From: Viscum album
Lineage: Eukaryota > Streptophyta > Magnoliopsida > Santalales > Viscaceae
DNA: 64,000 bases
Direction: 5' to 3'
Assembly: GCA_963277665.1 (NCBI GenBank)
Contig: OY728122.1
Span: forward strand, 1,545,864,868-1,545,928,867
This document shows positions 12,001 to 25,300 of the stretch, piece after piece; the first letter of the stretch is position 1; the number at the start of each line of letters is the position of its first letter. The notes under the pieces were generated by a model. That model did not search any database. It was not told where the DNA came from and worked only from the letters and a program-made list of their open reading frames with translations. The position numbers and the translations under genes are program-made.

Positions 12001-14621
12001 ATATAAATCACCTCAAAAAAATAATCAACACTACCAAAGAAAAAATAAATTGAGGGTGGGTATATAATTAAATTTTTGAAAATATGACTCATCAAACCAT
12101 AAATAAAAATAAACCAGCAATGACCATTAATTAATCCACCCCAAACATTATCTATGTAACTATTTATGTATAGAGAATTGTTTCCCTTGAGTTTAGGAGA
12201 ATAACATCCCGGTATATTTATCCACACTCTTGGAACATTCACAGTTAAATATAATGTTCATAGAGTTAATTATGTGACAAATATTCATGATCACTATTCT
12301 TCTATTAATAAACTAGTCAGACAATTATTTCAATCCATTATAATCCTTAGGCTCACCATATTGTTGAAGATAAAAAATTTTATTTTTAAATATAGTATGA
12401 CACATACAAAAAACTTAAAAATACACAAAAAATTATAATCATAACATTAGGGAGTAATACTAACCAATAAAATAGAGGATCTATCCTTGACAACATACCA
12501 TCCCCTGGGTGATTGTATCTTAGAAGTCAAAATATATTATTTCAAATATGACCAGTGTTAGAAAACATGTTACAACATTTAATATAATTTTTTTTATTGT
12601 TATGTGTTAATGAAAATTATGATATATCACCCATTTGATATATAAAATATCACACATTATATAGTGGTGGAGTTCATCGGTATGGTTTCTTTTATTCCAT
12701 AATTATCTCAATAATTTAATTAATATGATATATATAAACAAGAATTATATTACACATATCAACTTATGAATATTTGGACTTCACATCATAGTGATTGATC
12801 CAGGTCGGATCTTAGACATTTGTGAGGGTTATATGTGTAAATATTTTAAAAACTAAAAATAACACCCTATCGCACTCATAATAATCCAACTATAGTATAC
12901 TACCACATCTGTCATGCCCATATACCTATCTATTCATTAATACATAATCCATCTCTTTAAATTTTTTTTGGAGACATCCATAACATAGTAAAATAACTCC
13001 TATAATACTAATATTGTAATTTAATATTTCTAAATAAAAATTGATTAAATTTTTTTCCCATCAATCAAATAATAAAATTCATGAATAATACTATTTCTTT
13101 GGTCTAAAACCTATTCCTTTTTGGAACTATGTTTTGCAATACATATATAACAAACAATAGTTTATAAAAAAATCTACATTTTAGTATAATAATATTGATT
13201 TAGTATACTTTAATTAAATAAATAAAAAAACAAATTCAATTTAAAATAAAAAAATTAAATAAATATATATATATGATATAATATTTATTTAATTATTATA
13301 TTAAATAAAACATATAATTAAAATATAAATATTTTATATTATTTATTTTTAAATATTTGGTAGTAAATATATAGAAATATCATTACATAAAAGAAAAACA
13401 TAACATATAATAGTTTTAAAATGTAATTTGTGACTTGTTTATCACAAAGTGTTTACCAAACAATAAGAGTGGAATTTTTTATTGAATATTCATTATTATA
13501 TGGATTATAAAATTTATCAGGTTTTTTAATTGAAAACATGAATCACTCATGATAAAATTTTGTACAAGAAACTAAATATTAGGGTTTCATATAATTTTTA
13601 AAAGAATTGTTTATGATATCGACCTTTAGGTAATGTTTCATCAAGGAAAATGGTTCCCTAAAAGTAGTTTTTCTTCTATGAGACATTTTATTCATGGAGG
13701 AATTGACTTCATCTCTCTATTAAAACATTAATTTAAATTCTTGTACATCCATTTTTTTGAGTATTGTATGAAATGAGTATTAGGAAAAAAAATAATTTTT
13801 GAAAAATAAAATAAAATAGTGGAATATATTAATGCACAGATTATGAGAATTTTTAATTTCCCAATGATATCAGCAGTTAACAACTTTCAAACATCTGAAT
13901 GGTTACTGTGGAATCTATTTTCCATTAATATGACATTGTTTGTAAAATTAAATATTTATTAAATCCCAATATCAATTTCCATGGTGAGGTTTTTAGAAGT
14001 GATTTTATACTTCTTTTTAGAATATGGTATAACCAAATATGAGAAATTGTTGTTTCTGAATACATGATTATGAATATTTCTGCATATTCTTTTTGGGATC
14101 CCTATAAAAATTTCAAAATATATAATTTTATTTGAAAAATCTATTAAACTTCTATTAAATAATGTTTAGAATTTATATTGGGTTCTTAAAAAATTCGATA
14201 TGAGTCTCTTAAATGGATCTTCATATAGAAAATTGCAATTTTTTTTAATGAAATATGTTATTCAATTAAATAATATAACCATACTTGGACCATAATGGGG
14301 TCAATAAAAATATTAGGAGTTCATTTTTGTGCCTTTAAAAAATTGAATAGGGCCTAGTGAATAGAAAAGATGATCAAAATAAAAAACATTAAGATGTATT
14401 TTTCATAGTATGTGTATCTATAATACTAAAAATATAAAATTAAAATTTATTTTCAAGGTGTGGTGTATAAATAATAAAATATATAATGATCAACTTGTAC
14501 GAATATATTCCAGACAAGATGATGTCATTATAAAAGAATCCTAACATGAGACAAATCTCTAGTAGACAAATAAAAAAATTTAATATCTATAATGTTATAA
14601 TATATAATTTAACACATTTAA
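9001..14621. other. AT-rich stretch, no gene recognised
   Basis: No coding domain, LTR boundary or RNA gene could be supported. Base use shifts from G/T-rich on the plus strand (to about 9.9 kb) to A-rich (from about 10.2 kb), which suggests a junction between unrelated, decayed segments. A short (TA)n run lies at about 9727-9742 and further low-complexity A/T runs lie at about 13.2-13.4 kb. Confidence 0.55.
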
Positions 14622-15605
14622 CACTAGAAAAAATGATACTATTAATAAAAAATAACGCCACTATTAAGACAATCATCTATAATGGCGATTCAAAGAACAC
14701 CTTCTTGTAAACATGTATATCACTATATTAGTGACCATGATAGAGTAATTAATCCTTCCGAATATAGTAATCATAAAATATACAGCATGTAAAGTCAAAT
14801 ATCGAGTTCAAGAAGAGAAGTATGTAGGAGAAATTTAAAATTTATATCCTTTTATTCCTAACGTATTACAAAATTTTGGATATTTGAAAGCAAACCCATA
14901 ACTCACATAGTGAAAAACAATCCCAAATAATAATTCAAATTATAGTATAATATACATATAAACTATGAAAAAAATATCCAAAAAAACTACAAAATGTTTT
15001 ATCTATAGTAATAAAATTTTCAAACAATAATGCATTACAGCCCAATGAGGTTCCAACCAAAAGAAAATCTCTTCATAGTATTCACACACCATGAGATACA
15101 TCATGATGGGAAGGATGTTTCACACATTATTAATATATCAGTTATCACACAATTTCATGGGGAAGTATATATATATATATACATATATTAAAATGCATAA
15201 TTACATTTTTGAAAAGACATTTCTTTGTTTCATGGTTTGTTAAGACTTATAACATTATCCACCCAATATAAGTGTCATTATCATGATTCAATTTCTTTGT
15301 TTCTGGTTCAAATTGGCCTACCAAACTCATGGAATTTGATTCATCACTTATTAGTGTTAGATTAAGGTATTATCATAGCCTTTGATAATTGTTATATTAA
15401 ATGATGTCCCTAGAATAAAAAATATATATGCAATCCTATACACATCACACTAATTATAATAGAATAAACCATACTATGTGAAAAACACCCAATAAATTTT
15501 ATAATTCATATATCATATATATAAAATCATCCCATTTGAGGAACAAAACTCTAAAATATATCAAATACAATGGAATTATTCTGATGATAAATAATTTTTT
15601 TAGTG
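14622..15605. mobile_element. Possible short CACTA-type DNA transposon
   Basis: The left edge reads CACTAGAAAAAATG. It is followed by an AACGCCACTAT ... ATAATGGCG near-inverted repeat within 50 bases, a subterminal arrangement typical of plant CACTA (En/Spm) ends. A candidate right end ATTTTTTTAGTG finishes at 15605 and is the complement of the left end with one base missing. The three flanking bases differ (TAA against TCT), so no target duplication is seen, and there is no transposase. The left end is more convincing than the right. Confidence 0.3.
15165..15188. repeat. TA dinucleotide microsatellite
   Basis: A run of TA/AT dinucleotides with one C interruption. No function is implied. Confidence 0.8.
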
Positions 15606-15994
15606 TCTCTCAATACAGTAATCCTTATCAAGAGTAGAAAACACTCTAATAATTCGACCCATTACCTCAGTTTTAACATAGTATTTACATTGTAAATGAA
15701 ATGATAGTAAATAATATCATACTTTTCAATACATCATGTTCAATATAAAATTATTCTAATGTTAATATATTATATCATATCATTAGTTCCTAACAACTGA
15801 GTAAATTGAACTAGAAAAACTTGTTCTATATATAAGACCTATAATCACCCTTAAACAAAAATCACATCTTATTAATCACTTAAGAGATATAAAATGTTAT
15901 ACTTAATACCTTACCCAATTTTGGTTCATGTAACTCATTTAATTTATTTATAAAATAAAAAAAATACATGTAATATTTATAGTAGATCACATAA
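15606..15994. other. AT-rich stretch, nothing recognised
   Basis: No motif or repeat could be assigned between the possible CACTA end and the proposed low-coordinate edge of LTR1. Confidence 0.5.
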
Positions 15995-18900
15995 TGGTAT
16001 GTAAATTTTATATTATTAAAAATTGTTTTTTCATGTCATTTTTTCTATATAGATTGTTGTCAACCAAAGATATTTTAAATATGTGATACCTAATAATAAA
16101 TTGTACCATAATATAATTATTTGTATAATAAATATCTTAAATAGTTGTAATATCTATGTACATAATGGTATATGTACTTTTAGATAGGCTATATAAATAT
16201 TTAAAGCTATAATCACTTCTCTATAATTGAACCCCTCTAGAATCCATTCGATAAATTCCATAAGATATAATTATCATTAAAACATGATGAATGAAAAACC
16301 ATAAGAAATGGGTGATATAAAATTCTCATTATTGGAATCAAATCAACATGGAATCATGAGTTAGATCATATACATAAGAGAAAATATCAGTGGTGGGGAA
16401 AATTTTATTATGAATAACATTTGACAATAAGTGTTATAAATAAGTAAAAATAAAAAGACATGGATTATCAAATGATAAATAATATAATTTGGATGATGAG
16501 TGTAAAATCATAAGGAATTAAACATGAGTCATATACTATTATTATATCAACATGATTTTAACATAAGAGGTTGACACAAAAATATATATATAAACCATAT
16601 GTCAAGGATACCCACCAAGACATTGATCACATTGTATGATTTGGATCACCACATGTGTACCTTCTTAGGATTGGGATAATACTCTTATGTGCCCTTGGGT
16701 TTGGGATAAAACCACTTTTAGATGCATTTGGTTGGGATAAATCATCCCTTTTAGCTTATATCTTGGGATAAATCCTCTAGTGGACCCCTTGGTCTTGGGA
16801 TAAATCATCTTGGGTACTATTTGGATAGGGAGTTAACTTCTAATATACCATTTTGAGAAAATTAGATATAAGTCAATTAAATTGGGGGTTATATAGGACC
16901 ACAAACATTATAATTCATACATATGTCTTCCACATAAAATAAATCATAATTATTTCACAAGGAAATTATGTAAATATAAACATGTTTAACAAAAATTCCA
17001 AATGGTTCATGAAAATTGACTCTAGGCATGTAAATTTTAGAAACTAAAAAATCAATCCATCCGATAGAGTATTTAAAAATATAATTTAGAATGTGATTCC
17101 TTAAATATAATTTGCAATTAAATAATTGTATTAATGATATTGTTAGAAATTATGATTAAATCATAAATTATTTTAAAAAAAATTATTTTATAATTCTCAT
17201 AAAATAATATTTTATAATACATTCTAAAAATCTTTTTTAATATGTGAAATGAAAACTTTTAAAAAATATTTACTCATTATAATTGGAACATCCAATTGTA
17301 GAGGATTGAACAAGACATAAAGGGTTCAAAAAGTTAATGTGAAAAATATTGAATACATATAATTTATATGATTATAATACTAATTATGTTTTTATATGAT
17401 ATTAGGGTCATAAAAAATTAATGTGTAGTGGAAGATAAAACATTTGAATTTGAAAGGATGGAAAACATTTTTTGAAATTTAGAAATACAATTGTTTGAAT
17501 AATCTAAATCATATAACCTTAACCCAATTTTTTTTTAAAAATTGGAGAATTTAAATATGAAGGTCACATGAGATAACACATAGTTTTATTTCTATGTTTA
17601 TGGGGTTAAATTAGGGAGAGTAGAAACTATAAAAAATGAATACAAATCATAGTTAATGAGGATGAGAATTATTTAAAATATAGTAGAATTTTAAATATGT
17701 AATTGAACTCATAAATATTAAATATTTGAATTAAAATTGATCAAAAATAATTAAAATAGTGTATATTAAATGTAATTCAAGATGAAGATAAAATAAAAAC
17801 ATTATAACTCAAGAATAAAATTGAGCTATGAAATAAATTACATTTTATGGAAGATAAAAATCATCAAAAATTATAAGGAATTCAATTAATAGAATTTATT
17901 ATCAATGATAAATTATAATTTATTATATTATAATTCATTGTGTCTTTACATACACAAAAAATATGATAATTTTTTCCAAATATCAAATCATTCCCAAATG
18001 AAGGGTGATTGAGAAATAATTCCCTACCACTTTTCCTCTCTTAGTCAAATGAACTCTACGATAGTAGATAAAAACATAAACATATCAATAAAATATTTAA
18101 ACCCCATTTTCAAATCATTAACCATATCGAAAATTATTATGTATGGAAACAATTTATGGATACTAGAGTAGGGTATTCTAAAATTTAATATGAAAAATAA
18201 AGGAATGATTCCTGCTATATGATGGGTATAAAAACAGATTACAGAATGGGTTTAATGAGTGAGAAAGATAGTATCCCATTTATATTAAACATAATTTTTA
18301 ATAATATATAGATTATTAAAATATTTATTCATAATCACATTGAAATAAATAGCCTTAAAAAAATAATTACTTGAACTAAAAATAGGAAGGTGAAAATCAA
18401 TGAGTGATTTTAGCAATAATAAATCAATAAAAAAGGGATTATGAAATGGGTTTAATGTGAGATAAACGTAATATATCATCAATATTGAACCCTTGTAATG
18501 TAAATTAATAATTATGATCACATTTACTAATAATAAAATAAAAATTAAAAGGGATTATAAAAAAGAAGTACTTGAATCCAAATGTGGAGGAGGAAAATCC
18601 TTATATTTCTATATAGTTATTTAAATATATAGAAGACTCCATAAAACATTATGAATTTAATAGGTTGTATTTTAAAAGTTATATGGATGTTAAATTCATG
18701 ATAAATTATTTGGTGGCAGTATGGGATAAGAGAATGTGTGGGAGTGAGTTCCTTTTGAAGGTGAAATGAGGGTTATCTTTATGGAAACTAATTTTATGTT
18801 TGATGAAAGTTAGTAATCACATGGGTGTTAGTTGGGTAAGGATCGTTAGGTTAGATAGATGGATAAGAAGTAGGTTATATATTTTTGAATATCTTTCAAT

Positions 18901-20275
18901 AAAAAAATTATTTCTTGAAGCGGTACATGTACTATTAATTATTAAAATTCAATATACACTGCTTTCTGATTTCCACACATATTAATAAACATTGAAAATT
19001 ATTCATGGTATTTATTTTATTACTAAAAATATAATAAGTCACAAAATAAAATTTTTAACTGATAATTCCCAAATATGGATTCATTTAATCTAATAAAATT
19101 TCTATATAGGTAGTAATATTAATTAAAAATGAAAAATATATTGTGTAGAAAAATAGTTTTTTAGAAAAATAAGGTTTTAATTATTTATTGATTTTAAAAT
19201 TATTTATAATTAATTAAATTAAATATGTTCAGGTTTTTTATATATGTAAAAAATAAATACTATATTCCCAATTTAAAATATATTAATTTAATTTATAAAA
19301 ATACCAAATATTTCAAAAAATGCAAAACATTGAAAAAAGTCTATTTTACTATGGAAAATAATATTTTTCTTGGAAATGTAATTTTATGATATTAATTAAC
19401 AACAATACCTTATATATAAATTTTGATATAATATATGAAAAAAAAATTCAATTTAAATATATTTAGTATTATAAAATCTAATATTAAAATTACAGCAAAT
19501 AATATTTAAAAACATATTTTAGATTGTTTTTGTTTTTACATAAATATAATGAATCGAATGAATTTTTTAATTTCATTTACATTAATGCTTTAAATTATTT
19601 TATTTAAAAACAAATAATTTTTTTAACTTCAAAATAAATCTATAATTAAATATTATAATTAAAATGTTCAATTAAAAATGGTTGAAATTTGTTTTTTAAT
19701 TAGAATAAAATGTTACAAAAATTATAAAATGTTGAAAATTGGTTTTATATGATGAAAATGATATAATAAAACAAATCTATTCATTCCATTGATAAATATT
19801 TAATCTATTTTAATTTTTATAAAAATAATGGCCATTAAAATTTAATAAATCTGTTATAAAAATGATTTTTTATAGAATCATCTAATTATCACTATTTACA
19901 TAAAAATTAATTATTTTATAAAAATTAAAAAACATTATATTGGGAAAAAATTATTCTAAATTAAAAAAATGAAATTCCATTTAAAAATTTCAAATTATAT
20001 AATTCATAAATGTATCTTTTAGGTGAAATAAAAATATATGAAGAAAAAATAATTTTATTGGAAAATGCCCTTTAAAAAAGAGGGAGTTCTTAATCATATT
20101 TTGAATGAATTAATAATTGGATACAATATTTTTATTTTACATAGGGTTATTTTTTATTAAATTATATAAGTTATAAATATTCCACTACTCATTTTAGCTC
20201 GCTGTGGTTTTTAGAGACATCTATTAATAAATTTATTTATTTGAAAATAATATTCCAAACAGTCATGGTTTTACA
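15995..20275 (-). repeat. LTR1 of a minus-strand gypsy-like element (about 4.28 kb)
   Basis: This segment is collinear with 22331-26636. Shared landmarks in order are a CTATAATT(A/G)AAC block (16.22/22.61 kb), a TTAAACATGAGTCAT block (16.51/22.91 kb), an array of 31-bp repeats (16.67/23.06 kb), GAAGGGTGATTGAGA (18.00/24.39 kb) and the GGGAGTGAG block (18.75/25.13 kb). The high-coordinate edge is well marked. Read on the minus strand, an AAGGGGGAGAA polypurine tract is followed by TGTAAAACCATGACTG, matching the TGTAACACC start of plant gypsy LTRs. The low edge rests on similarity of TGGTATGTAAA (15995) to TGTTATCAAA (22331). Large gaps and substitutions show great age. Confidence 0.65.
16672..16830. 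repeat. 31-bp tandem repeat array inside LTR1
   Basis: The core TGGGATAAAT recurs at 16672, 16702, 16733, 16764 and 16796, spacing 30-32 bases, with partly conserved spacers such as CCTCTAGTGGACCCCTTGG. The same array lies at the matching place in LTR2. It may be a regulatory or structural part of the LTR. Confidence 0.85.
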
Positions 20276-22330
20276 TTCTCCCCCTTAAATAAATTTCTTC
20301 CTTTAATTTTTAATAGTCTCAAACCTGTGAAATTATATTATGGTATCAAAGATACTTACATGAATCATTATATAATATCTAGAGTGTTACCAACGATCTA
20401 TTGAAAAAATAACATTTTTTCATAGAAAAGGTCAATCCCAAAAATGATTGTTTCTCCAATCACATTATATAAACATCCCTCATGATTAGGTATCATAACA
20501 CATATAATGTAATCATTTATCCTAGATATGTCCTCTTCATAATTGAATAAATAGATTCATAGAGGTTGGTTTGTAATATAAAATTTTATATTCATATTTT
20601 ATTTATTATTAGGAATTCTACGTAGAGAGAGGTGACACATCTCTATATATACATAAAATTTATCTAATGTATTGATAATATGACTTTTATGAAGCATTGC
20701 CAATAGACCTAAATATAGGAGGGAATTTGAAGAGGGGGTTTTACTAGAAAATATAAAATTGTTGGAGTATTTATTTGATGCATTTAAGATACATGAATAA
20801 ATTCTAGGGTTAATAGAATTAGAATCGAATTAGACATACACACATATGAAATGGAGTATATGTATTAATTAAATATCATGATACACTTCATTATCAAATT
20901 ATACACTAGTCATTGTGATTTAATAAGATTTTATTTTTTTCCTATCATAGGTGGATGTTAATGTAGGTTACATACATTAATCCATAGTTCAGTTCGCTTA
21001 TTAGAAAAAAATCCCATAGTTTATATAATCTATGAATTAGACCAAGGATTTGGTATTATGTTCATCATTCTCTCAATATATTTAATCAGTTAGTCTCTTA
21101 ATATGTCTTCATTATTCATGTACTTGATAAACATCTCCAATAAGGTTTTTATCACATGAATTTTCTTATAAATATATTTTTCTCATATTTTTCTAAATGA
21201 TATGAGAATAATGAGAGTCTCGAAAATCATTTTACACTATAAGTTTACATTTAAAAATCTATTCATAGCTTCCAAAATCCTTTAAATCCAAATTTTTTTG
21301 GATGCACATCATTAAAATTTTAATGAAATGACCAACCTTTCTATCATGGTCCTTAATAATTCCAAAATCATAACTTGAATTTCTTCAATTGATTGATTAA
21401 TAAGTTATAATGGATTTATCTTACATTTTCTTCAACTTATCTATTTATCTATCCTTTTTGTAATATTTTGGGAAAATTATTAAATAACGAATTCTTCTTT
21501 AAACTCTTACCAATTTTTGGTATCAATTTCTATCTTTTTCAACTTGTTCATGATTAGGGTCCATAACTAATCAACTTCAGCCTAACATTTTTTTTAAAAA
21601 AATAATGTTTCTTTCTCTAAGAACTGTAAAATAAAAAATATACTTTCTATTACATTTTCCCATTTCCTTGAAATCAGTGTATTGTGTGTCCTAAATATGT
21701 TAAATGGTTATAGTGAAATGAATAACATGATTTCTAGTTACTCTTTCCTTGGTGTGTTCGGGAGCTCTACATGGTTTTTTTGGTTGTTCATAAATTTAGA
21801 TAGTACCATCATGTAGGTTTTCATTCCATTTTTCCATTTAAATATGTTTTTATTGGTAAAATATCTACATGGTACATTACACAAATTGTTGGCTTTGTTC
21901 CATCGAGTTCCACCCATTACATTAAAATGAATAAGTTGTGAATATGATATTATAAAATTCAAATAATGAAAATTATCATCACATAAATAAAATATGTTCC
22001 AAAAATTAATAATATATAGATTTCAGTCAATGTTATCCATGTTCATTACCAAACACAGTACTCTAATTGAATAGGTTATGTATATAATTAATATACAATG
22101 GTTCATAAAGATAATATGTATGATCAAAATCATATCCACTATTTTTGTGAAACATGGTTTGTAGTTAGGCCTTATTATTTCATACCAGATGACTTTGTTA
22201 ATACAAAATACACCATTTTCCTGTTTATTACATCTAGATTTTTTAATATCCTTCATCTACTTTTAGTATCTATTATATGATGTAATTTATATTCAAATTT
22301 TATAAGTTAAAATTTATGGAAACACTATGA
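20276..22330 (-). mobile_element. Internal region, copy 1, of the minus-strand gag-only element
   Basis: On the minus strand this runs from LTR2 to LTR1. A leader comes first (22330 to about 21960), then gag sequence, then about 1.2 kb of unassigned sequence. It ends in the AATTTxxGGAxGAAATT-like block and the polypurine tract (20276-20288) just before LTR1. That terminal block, read on the minus strand, resembles the NFEDEIF end found in plant gypsy polyproteins. The whole region is only about 2.05 kb, and no reverse transcriptase, RNase H or integrase motif is present. Collinear sequence in copy 2 has the same spacing. Confidence 0.55.
21440..21962 (-). pseudogene. gag remnant, copy 1
   Basis: Near 21524-21453 the minus-strand translation reads NWxEFKEEF followed by FSQNITK. 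This is the pattern of the Retrotrans_gag core, W(x)FKxxFxxxYFPxxxR, of plant gypsy elements. Upstream (21962-21738) an open frame of about 74 codons carries HFNVM, a motif also present at the matching place in copy 2 (about 47.74 kb). Gag forms the particle in which reverse transcription takes place. Stops and frame changes make this copy non-functional. The core match is short but recurs at the equivalent point in copy 2, which strengthens it. Confidence 0.5.
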
Positions 22331-25300
22331 TGTTATCAAATACATTGGAATATCCATTATACATATCCTTTTAGTTTTCACAACAGTTCTCTAATCTTCT
22401 TCCCATAATAGCTAAACATATCTCTAAAAATTACTAATCCTTACTCTAATGGAAACTAAAGATACACAATCTTAACATGTATAAATTAATATAATAATCT
22501 CAAGATATTTATAATACATAAAAAAACTGTCAAAAAACCAAAGGACCTAAGGTTTCTTTTTTTAGACATAATTTACATAATCATCTTTATATACAATAAT
22601 TTATCTATAATTAAACTCATATCGACCCCCTTCAAGGAATTACATAGGCTATACATATCTTCACATCCCTATGAAAGATAAAACATAATAAAGAGGTGTG
22701 AAAAAGAACTCAATGAGGGGAAACAAATCAGTATTTAATCAATTATTAGATAATAAAAATATTGGATGGAATGATAGGGTTATAGAATTGAAATTAAAAA
22801 GAGCACGGGATAACAAGAATTGTCAATAAGTCATGATGGAAATACAAAAAATATTACATGAACAAATATATTCCATGAAAAATTTGTGAAGAATCACAAG
22901 ATATTAAACATGAGTCATAGAGATTAATCATACACACAATATTATGACATAAGAAAAGATAATAATCATAGGAATATAAACCACATTTCAGGGATAACCA
23001 CTGATGTATTCATCCCAAATTAGAAATGGGATAACGATGTGTGCACCATCTTAGGATTGGTATAATCTAATCATTTAACATTGTGTTTTAAATAAAATCC
23101 CATATATAACCTTTTCCCCTGGGATTCAACCTCCCATGTATACCTTTTGATGACATAAATCCTCCAATACACCCCACGGGCCTGAGATAAATCCCACATA
23201 CACCCATTGGCTTGGGATAAATCCTTCCATTAAACGTTTTGAGATCATGATCCATAAACATAATCCATTTTATTGGAGGGATGTATAGGACCCCACCTGT
23301 CATCATATATAATTATTAGAGACACATAAAATAAATTATCACAATTTTATACAGAACAAAATGAAATAAAAATGGGTTTCAAAACATTTAAAGATGTTTT
23401 CATAGAAATTGACATCAATTATGTAAATGGTTCATATTGAAAATTCAATCACCCAAATATAGTATTTAATTATAATATTTTAAAATTGATTCATAAAAAA
23501 AATTCCTAGAGAAATAATTCCTTTAATGAAAAGTTAAAAATTGGTGGTGAATGCCAAAAATAGTTTTTAAAAAATTATTATATTTTTCTCTTAATATAAG
23601 ATCAGACAGTTATATTAAGAAGTTGTTTTTTAAAAATTAAAGTGATTTTTTTGAAATATAGATAATTGATTTAAAATTAACTATTAGTAAGAGAGAATTA
23701 GAAATGGAAAAATATTCAAAAAAATTAAAATTAATAGACATTGGAAACATTTAATTCTAAAAATTGTACAATTATTATATTATTATAATGATAAAATAAC
23801 AATAAAAATGGAATTTGGAGTTTGAGATAAAATATATCATTTTAATGGATTTACTTTTTTTGGATCTTTTTAATTACATATGACGAAAACCCACATTGGA
23901 AGATTATAACAAAACAATTATTATTTAGAATAGGATAACTAAAATATGAATGCTGCATCAAATGACATATTGTTTTATTTACAATAATATAGGAGGTAAT
24001 TAGTGTGAATAGAAAATATAGATAATTAAATGATACTTTCATTAAAAATAATGGGAACTAATCTTACTATTTATTTATATTTAATTATGAATACAAAAAA
24101 TCAATAAGTAATTTTTGAATAAAAATTGATCTCCAGTGATATAAATTTGGTATAAAATATGAAATTCATGTAGAGGTTCTAGGATAACGATTACAAATCA
24201 AGGATATGATTGAGTATAAAAACCCTTACATTGTAGGGATGTTCTAGATTTTATCCAACTATAAGGATTTTCATGAATGGAAGTAGTTTTATCAAGATAA
24301 AAAATACTTTGTATTGTTATATTTCATTGTTGTCATATTTTCACTTGGAAAATGAGTATCAGTTCATAGTATCTAATAATTACTCAATGAAGGGTGATTG
24401 AGATGAAATCCCTTATTTATTTATCTTCTTAGTCAAATACATTGAATTTTATAGAATAAAAAATATAAGATTAATAATAACCAATTTTAGAATGACTTTT
24501 ATATCTATAATATTTTAAAACATAATTTATATTTATTCCCTTGAAAGATATTAGATTTTGGTATTTTCCACATAAAGGTTGATAATCATGGAATGATATC
24601 GACAACATGATTAGTATACAGAATGATAACGGAATGGGTTATATTAATTAATAAGGTCGTTAGTAATTTATAGGAAATAAATTAGATTATGACAGAATGA
24701 TTATCAAAATTTGGATGAATAATCACAGGGAAAACAAAAGTATTATAATAATGGATGTTCTTGAATTACAATGAGGGGAGAGAATTGAGGAGTGATTTTT
24801 GTAGCAATATGACTATACAAAGGGTTTATGAAATATATTTAATAATAAGTAGATGTAATATCATATTAATATTTAAAATTGGTGATGTAAATAATTTACT
24901 ATGAAAAAATGCATTTATAATCATTTGGAAATCAAAATGTATTATAAATAATATGTACTTGAATCAAAAGGAAGAGGAAAATTTCCCTTCCCATGCTGAG
25001 TAGCTTCATTAATATTGAGAGGACTCTTCATAACCATAAGAACTATCTATGGGTCATTTATAGAGGTAAAGGTTGGGTAACATCCTAATAAATGACTTTG
25101 TATTATAGTGGGATGATAGAATATGAGGGAGTGAGATCATTTTATAGTGAAAAACGTGGTTCATTTTCATAGAATCTAATGTTAGGTAGTTGGGTCAAAA
25201 TAGAATCACATGGGTGTTTGGTGGGTTTGGGGATTTAGGCGAGTTAGATGGGGAAATGGTATATAGACCATGTTGGTATGGATTTTATATAAAAAAATCA

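Noticed and set aside
23088..23306. Minus-strand frame with repeated Gly/Pro-rich segments
   Set aside because: The repetition comes from the 31-bp DNA array. The unit is not a multiple of three and the repeated residues drift in frame.
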